Assembly: GCA_031283665.1 (NCBI GenBank)
Contig: JAITBJ010000026.1
Location: 1-7,542 of the forward strand
DNA: 7,542 nucleotides
Reading direction: 5' to 3'
DNA from: Candidatus Opitulatrix cubana
GTDB lineage: Bacteria; Actinomycetota; Actinomycetes; Actinomycetales; Bifidobacteriaceae
Notes under the pieces: model-generated
What the model was told of the DNA's origin: nothing
Database searches by the model: none
Seen by the model: the letters and a program-made list of their open reading frames with translations, nothing else
Part shown: positions 7,003 to 7,542 of the stretch, in pieces
Layout of the letters: each line of letters starts with the position of its first letter
Numbering within the stretch: position 1 is the first letter of the stretch
Position numbers and translations under genes: made by a program

Positions 7003-7053
7003 GTTTTGAGTAGGAATCTACAACCTTTTTTGGAGGTAGACAATTCTCAAAAC
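7003..7053 (+). repeat. Two-tier hairpin with T6 loop
   Basis: An outer 8-bp stem, GTTTTGAG (7003-7010) with CTCAAAAC (7046-7053), encloses an inner stem, TCTAC (7017-7021) with GTAGA (7036-7040). A purine-rich AA/AG internal loop, a CC/GG pair step and a TTTTTT loop (7026-7031) follow. The TGGAGG of the right arm resembles a ribosome site but lies 19 nt from the nearest ATG. Confidence 0.55.
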
Positions 7054-7091
7054 TAATGGTAGTAGCAAAAACTCAATAGCGTATTTATAAA

Positions 7092-7155
7092 TGCCAACTC
7101 ATGAAATATGTTTTCAAGTTTGCAAAAATTTGAAGGCAGAAATCATGAATTTGCA
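7092..7155 (+). repeat. Long hairpin closed by a GCAA tetraloop
   Basis: The core is an uninterrupted 12-bp stem, 7110-7121 with 7126-7137 (nine Watson-Crick and three G-U pairs), closed by GCAA, a GNRA tetraloop. Beyond a small internal loop the two TCATGA copies (7099-7104 and 7143-7148) pair with each other, and further pairs reach 7092/7155. G-U pairs plus a GNRA loop are features of functional RNA folds rather than DNA palindromes. Confidence 0.6.
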
Positions 7156-7160
7156 ACCAT

Positions 7161-7178
7161 GTATATTTTAAAATATAC
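7161..7178. repeat. 18-bp perfect palindrome
   Basis: GTATATTTTAAAATATAC is exactly self-complementary. As RNA it gives a 7-bp stem with a TTAA loop; as DNA it could bind a dimeric protein. It is A/T apart from its terminal G-C pairs. Confidence 0.6.
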
Positions 7179-7223
7179 TGTTTGTGAGTTTCGAACAATT
7201 TTGTTGGAATTAATTCAACATAA

Positions 7224-7238
7224 GAGTTTTGAAAACAC
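7224..7238 (+). promoter_or_regulatory. Possible boxA-like antitermination element
   Basis: GAGTTTTGAAAACAC resembles the 3' half of rRNA-operon boxA elements (compare the Bacillus form ending CTTTGAAAAC). Its position upstream of 16S is right for boxA, which recruits NusB-NusE. It is also a simple dyad, GTTTT-G-AAAAC, and the first half of boxA is not matched well. Confidence 0.25.
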
Positions 7239-7267
7239 GTAATTATCGGAGTGCTTCGCACACATTT

Positions 7268-7295
7268 TTCTCTTCATAAAAATTGTAGGGAAATT
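7268..7295 (+). repeat. Anti-16S repeat, copy A (diverged)
   Basis: This 28-nt stretch is an imperfect direct repeat of 7331-7361, differing by a few substitutions and three single-base gaps. Its CTCTTCATAAAAA (7270-7282) can pair over 13 bp, with one G-U, with the 16S 5' end at 7428-7440. It lies 63 nt upstream of copy B. Confidence 0.6.
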
Positions 7296-7313
7296 TTTCG
7301 AAACTGATATACA
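7283..7313 (+). promoter_or_regulatory. Weak candidate for a second, proximal rRNA promoter
   Basis: TTGTAG (7283-7288) and the extended -10 TGATATACA (hexamer TATACA at 7308-7313) are 19 nt apart and predict a start near 7320. That would give a leader of about 110 nt beginning just before copy B of the anti-16S element. The hexamers are imperfect and such matches are frequent in AT-rich DNA. Confidence 0.25.
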
Positions 7314-7330
7314 GCACCAAGCATACATAG

Positions 7331-7361
7331 TTCTCTCCATAAAAAATTTGTAGAGAAAATT
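7331..7361 (+). repeat. Anti-16S repeat, copy B (perfect complement)
   Basis: Positions 7333-7350 are an exact reverse complement of 7423-7440, which spans the mature 16S 5' end. Pairing continues inward through a G-U and an A-U pair, then 7355-7360 with 7414-7419, then 7361-7367 with 7407-7413. The interval 7333-7440 thus folds as one long hairpin covering about the first 11 nt of 16S rRNA. Confidence 0.75.
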
Positions 7362-7429
7362 ATGTAAAAGCGAGGAAAGTAGTATATCAAGTACTTCGAC
7401 CGAGTGTTACGTGATTTTCATGCAAATTT

Positions 7430-7542
7430 TTTATGGAGAGTTTGATTCTGGCTCAGGACGAACGCTGGCGGCGTGCTTAACACATGCAAGTCGAACGGTG
7501 AAACTTGACTGATCCCTTCGGGGTGATGACTTGTGAATCAGT
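7430..7542 (+). rRNA. rrs: 16S ribosomal RNA, 5' end (runs off the right edge)
   Basis: The universal 5' region AGAGTTTGATTCTGGCTCAG begins at 7437 (E. coli position 8), so the mature end is near 7430 with an uncertainty of a few nucleotides. GACGAACGCTGGCGGCG and CACATGCAAGTCGAACGG follow. The V1 region, with a CCCTTCGGGG helix, is reached before the window ends at AATCAGT. The motif set is typical of Actinomycetota. GATTCTGGCTCAG (rather than GATCCTGG) is shared with Bifidobacteriales, although those usually read AGGGTTCGATTCTGG. About 113 nt of roughly 1,500 are present. Confidence 0.97.

Larger units (their letters stand above)
7187..7305 (+). repeat. Long-range inverted repeat enclosing small hairpins
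   Basis: AGTTTCGAA-C-AATTT (7187-7201) pairs with AAATT-T-TTCGAAACT (7291-7305): 14 of 15 positions, with one C/T mismatch. Enclosed are a bulged stem TGTTG/CAACA around GAATTAATTC (7202-7220), a GTTTTGAAAAC dyad (7226-7236) and a GTGC-TTC-GCAC hairpin (7251-7261). The right arm lies in the tail of the first anti-16S copy, so this stem and that copy's pairing to 16S may compete. Confidence 0.5.
6904..7429 (+). ncRNA. Highly structured noncoding rRNA operon leader (may include a separate RNA)
   Basis: No protein gene is seen in this stretch before the 16S gene. In order it shows hairpins at 6904-6925, 6926-6962, 6967-6981, 7003-7053, 7092-7155 and 7161-7178, then a long-range stem 7187-7201/7291-7305 enclosing smaller hairpins, and finally a stem reaching into the 16S 5' end (7333-7352/7421-7440). 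Almost every base can be placed in a helix, many containing G-U pairs, which suggests selection on RNA rather than DNA. A leader of about 530 nt is long if transcription starts near 6902. It could also be a separate small RNA followed by a short leader. I recognise no known class: motifs of tmRNA, RNase P RNA, SRP RNA and tRNA were looked for and not seen. Confidence 0.5.

Noticed and set aside
7056..7079. A seven-codon frame (MVVAKTQ) that could be an attenuator leader peptide
   Set aside because: The only Shine-Dalgarno-like sequence is 19 nt upstream and buried in a stem; no run of regulatory codons and no terminator/antiterminator pair is evident after it.
7251..7269. GTGC-TTC-GCAC followed by a T-run as an intrinsic terminator
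   Set aside because: The stem is only 4 bp and the T-run starts three nucleotides later. A terminator here would cut the rRNA leader, so it is better read as part of the leader structure, although attenuation cannot be excluded.
7187..7305. A tRNA gene, suggested by TTCGAAC- and TTCGAAA-like T-loop strings
   Set aside because: No acceptor stem, anticodon arm or D-arm could be arranged around either string; the two strings are explained as the arms of one inverted repeat.
6817..7429. CRISPR array, insertion sequence or prophage attachment site in the long noncoding stretch
   Set aside because: There are no regularly spaced identical repeats, no transposase remnant, no target-site duplication and no integrase nearby.

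Overview
The window comes from an AT-rich bacterial chromosome (A+T clearly above half by eye, not counted). It most likely belongs to a low-GC member of the Actinomycetota. Three things point there. The 16S start at the right edge carries an actinobacterial-type stretch (GGCGGCGTGCTTAACACATG, then AAGTCGAACGGTGAA). The left-edge protein is built of LGFP repeats, a cell-wall module mainly known from actinobacteria. The PMM-like HAD protein and the K+-independent proton-pumping pyrophosphatase also fit that phylum. The 16S variant GATTCTGGCTCAG is shared with Bifidobacteriales, so a reduced, host-associated relative of that order (for example the Ancillula lineage) is a reasonable guess, but only a guess.

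Layout. (1) Positions 1-467 hold the C-terminal end of an LGFP-repeat protein, whose stop codon lies in a 16-bp tandem repeat. (2) malQ (541-2688) encodes a 4-alpha-glucanotransferase, probably on a leaderless mRNA. (3) hppA (2773-4947) encodes a membrane proton-pumping pyrophosphatase; a perfect inverted repeat lies over its presumed promoter. (4) tilS (4962-6041) encodes tRNA(Ile)-lysidine synthetase and follows hppA after 14 nt, probably in the same transcript. (5) A HAD-IIB phosphatase/phosphomannomutase-like gene (6816-6046, minus strand) converges on tilS with 4 nt between the stop codons and also looks leaderless. (6) Positions 6817-7429 hold no protein gene but are packed with inverted repeats. 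I read most of this as the leader of the rRNA operon. (7) The 16S rRNA gene starts near 7430 and runs off the right edge.

The protein genes are mostly housekeeping and do not form one pathway: maltodextrin metabolism, PPi-driven proton pumping, tRNA modification and a sugar-phosphate-type HAD enzyme. The most interesting part is the rRNA leader. Nearly all of it can be drawn as hairpins, one with a 12-bp stem and a GCAA tetraloop. It also contains an 18-nt perfect complement of the first nucleotides of mature 16S rRNA, plus a second, diverged copy of that complement 63 nt upstream. This suggests two alternative pairings of the 16S 5' end in the precursor. The other noteworthy pattern is a shared TGGTANNNT-N6-ATG arrangement at malQ and the HAD gene, which predicts leaderless transcription.
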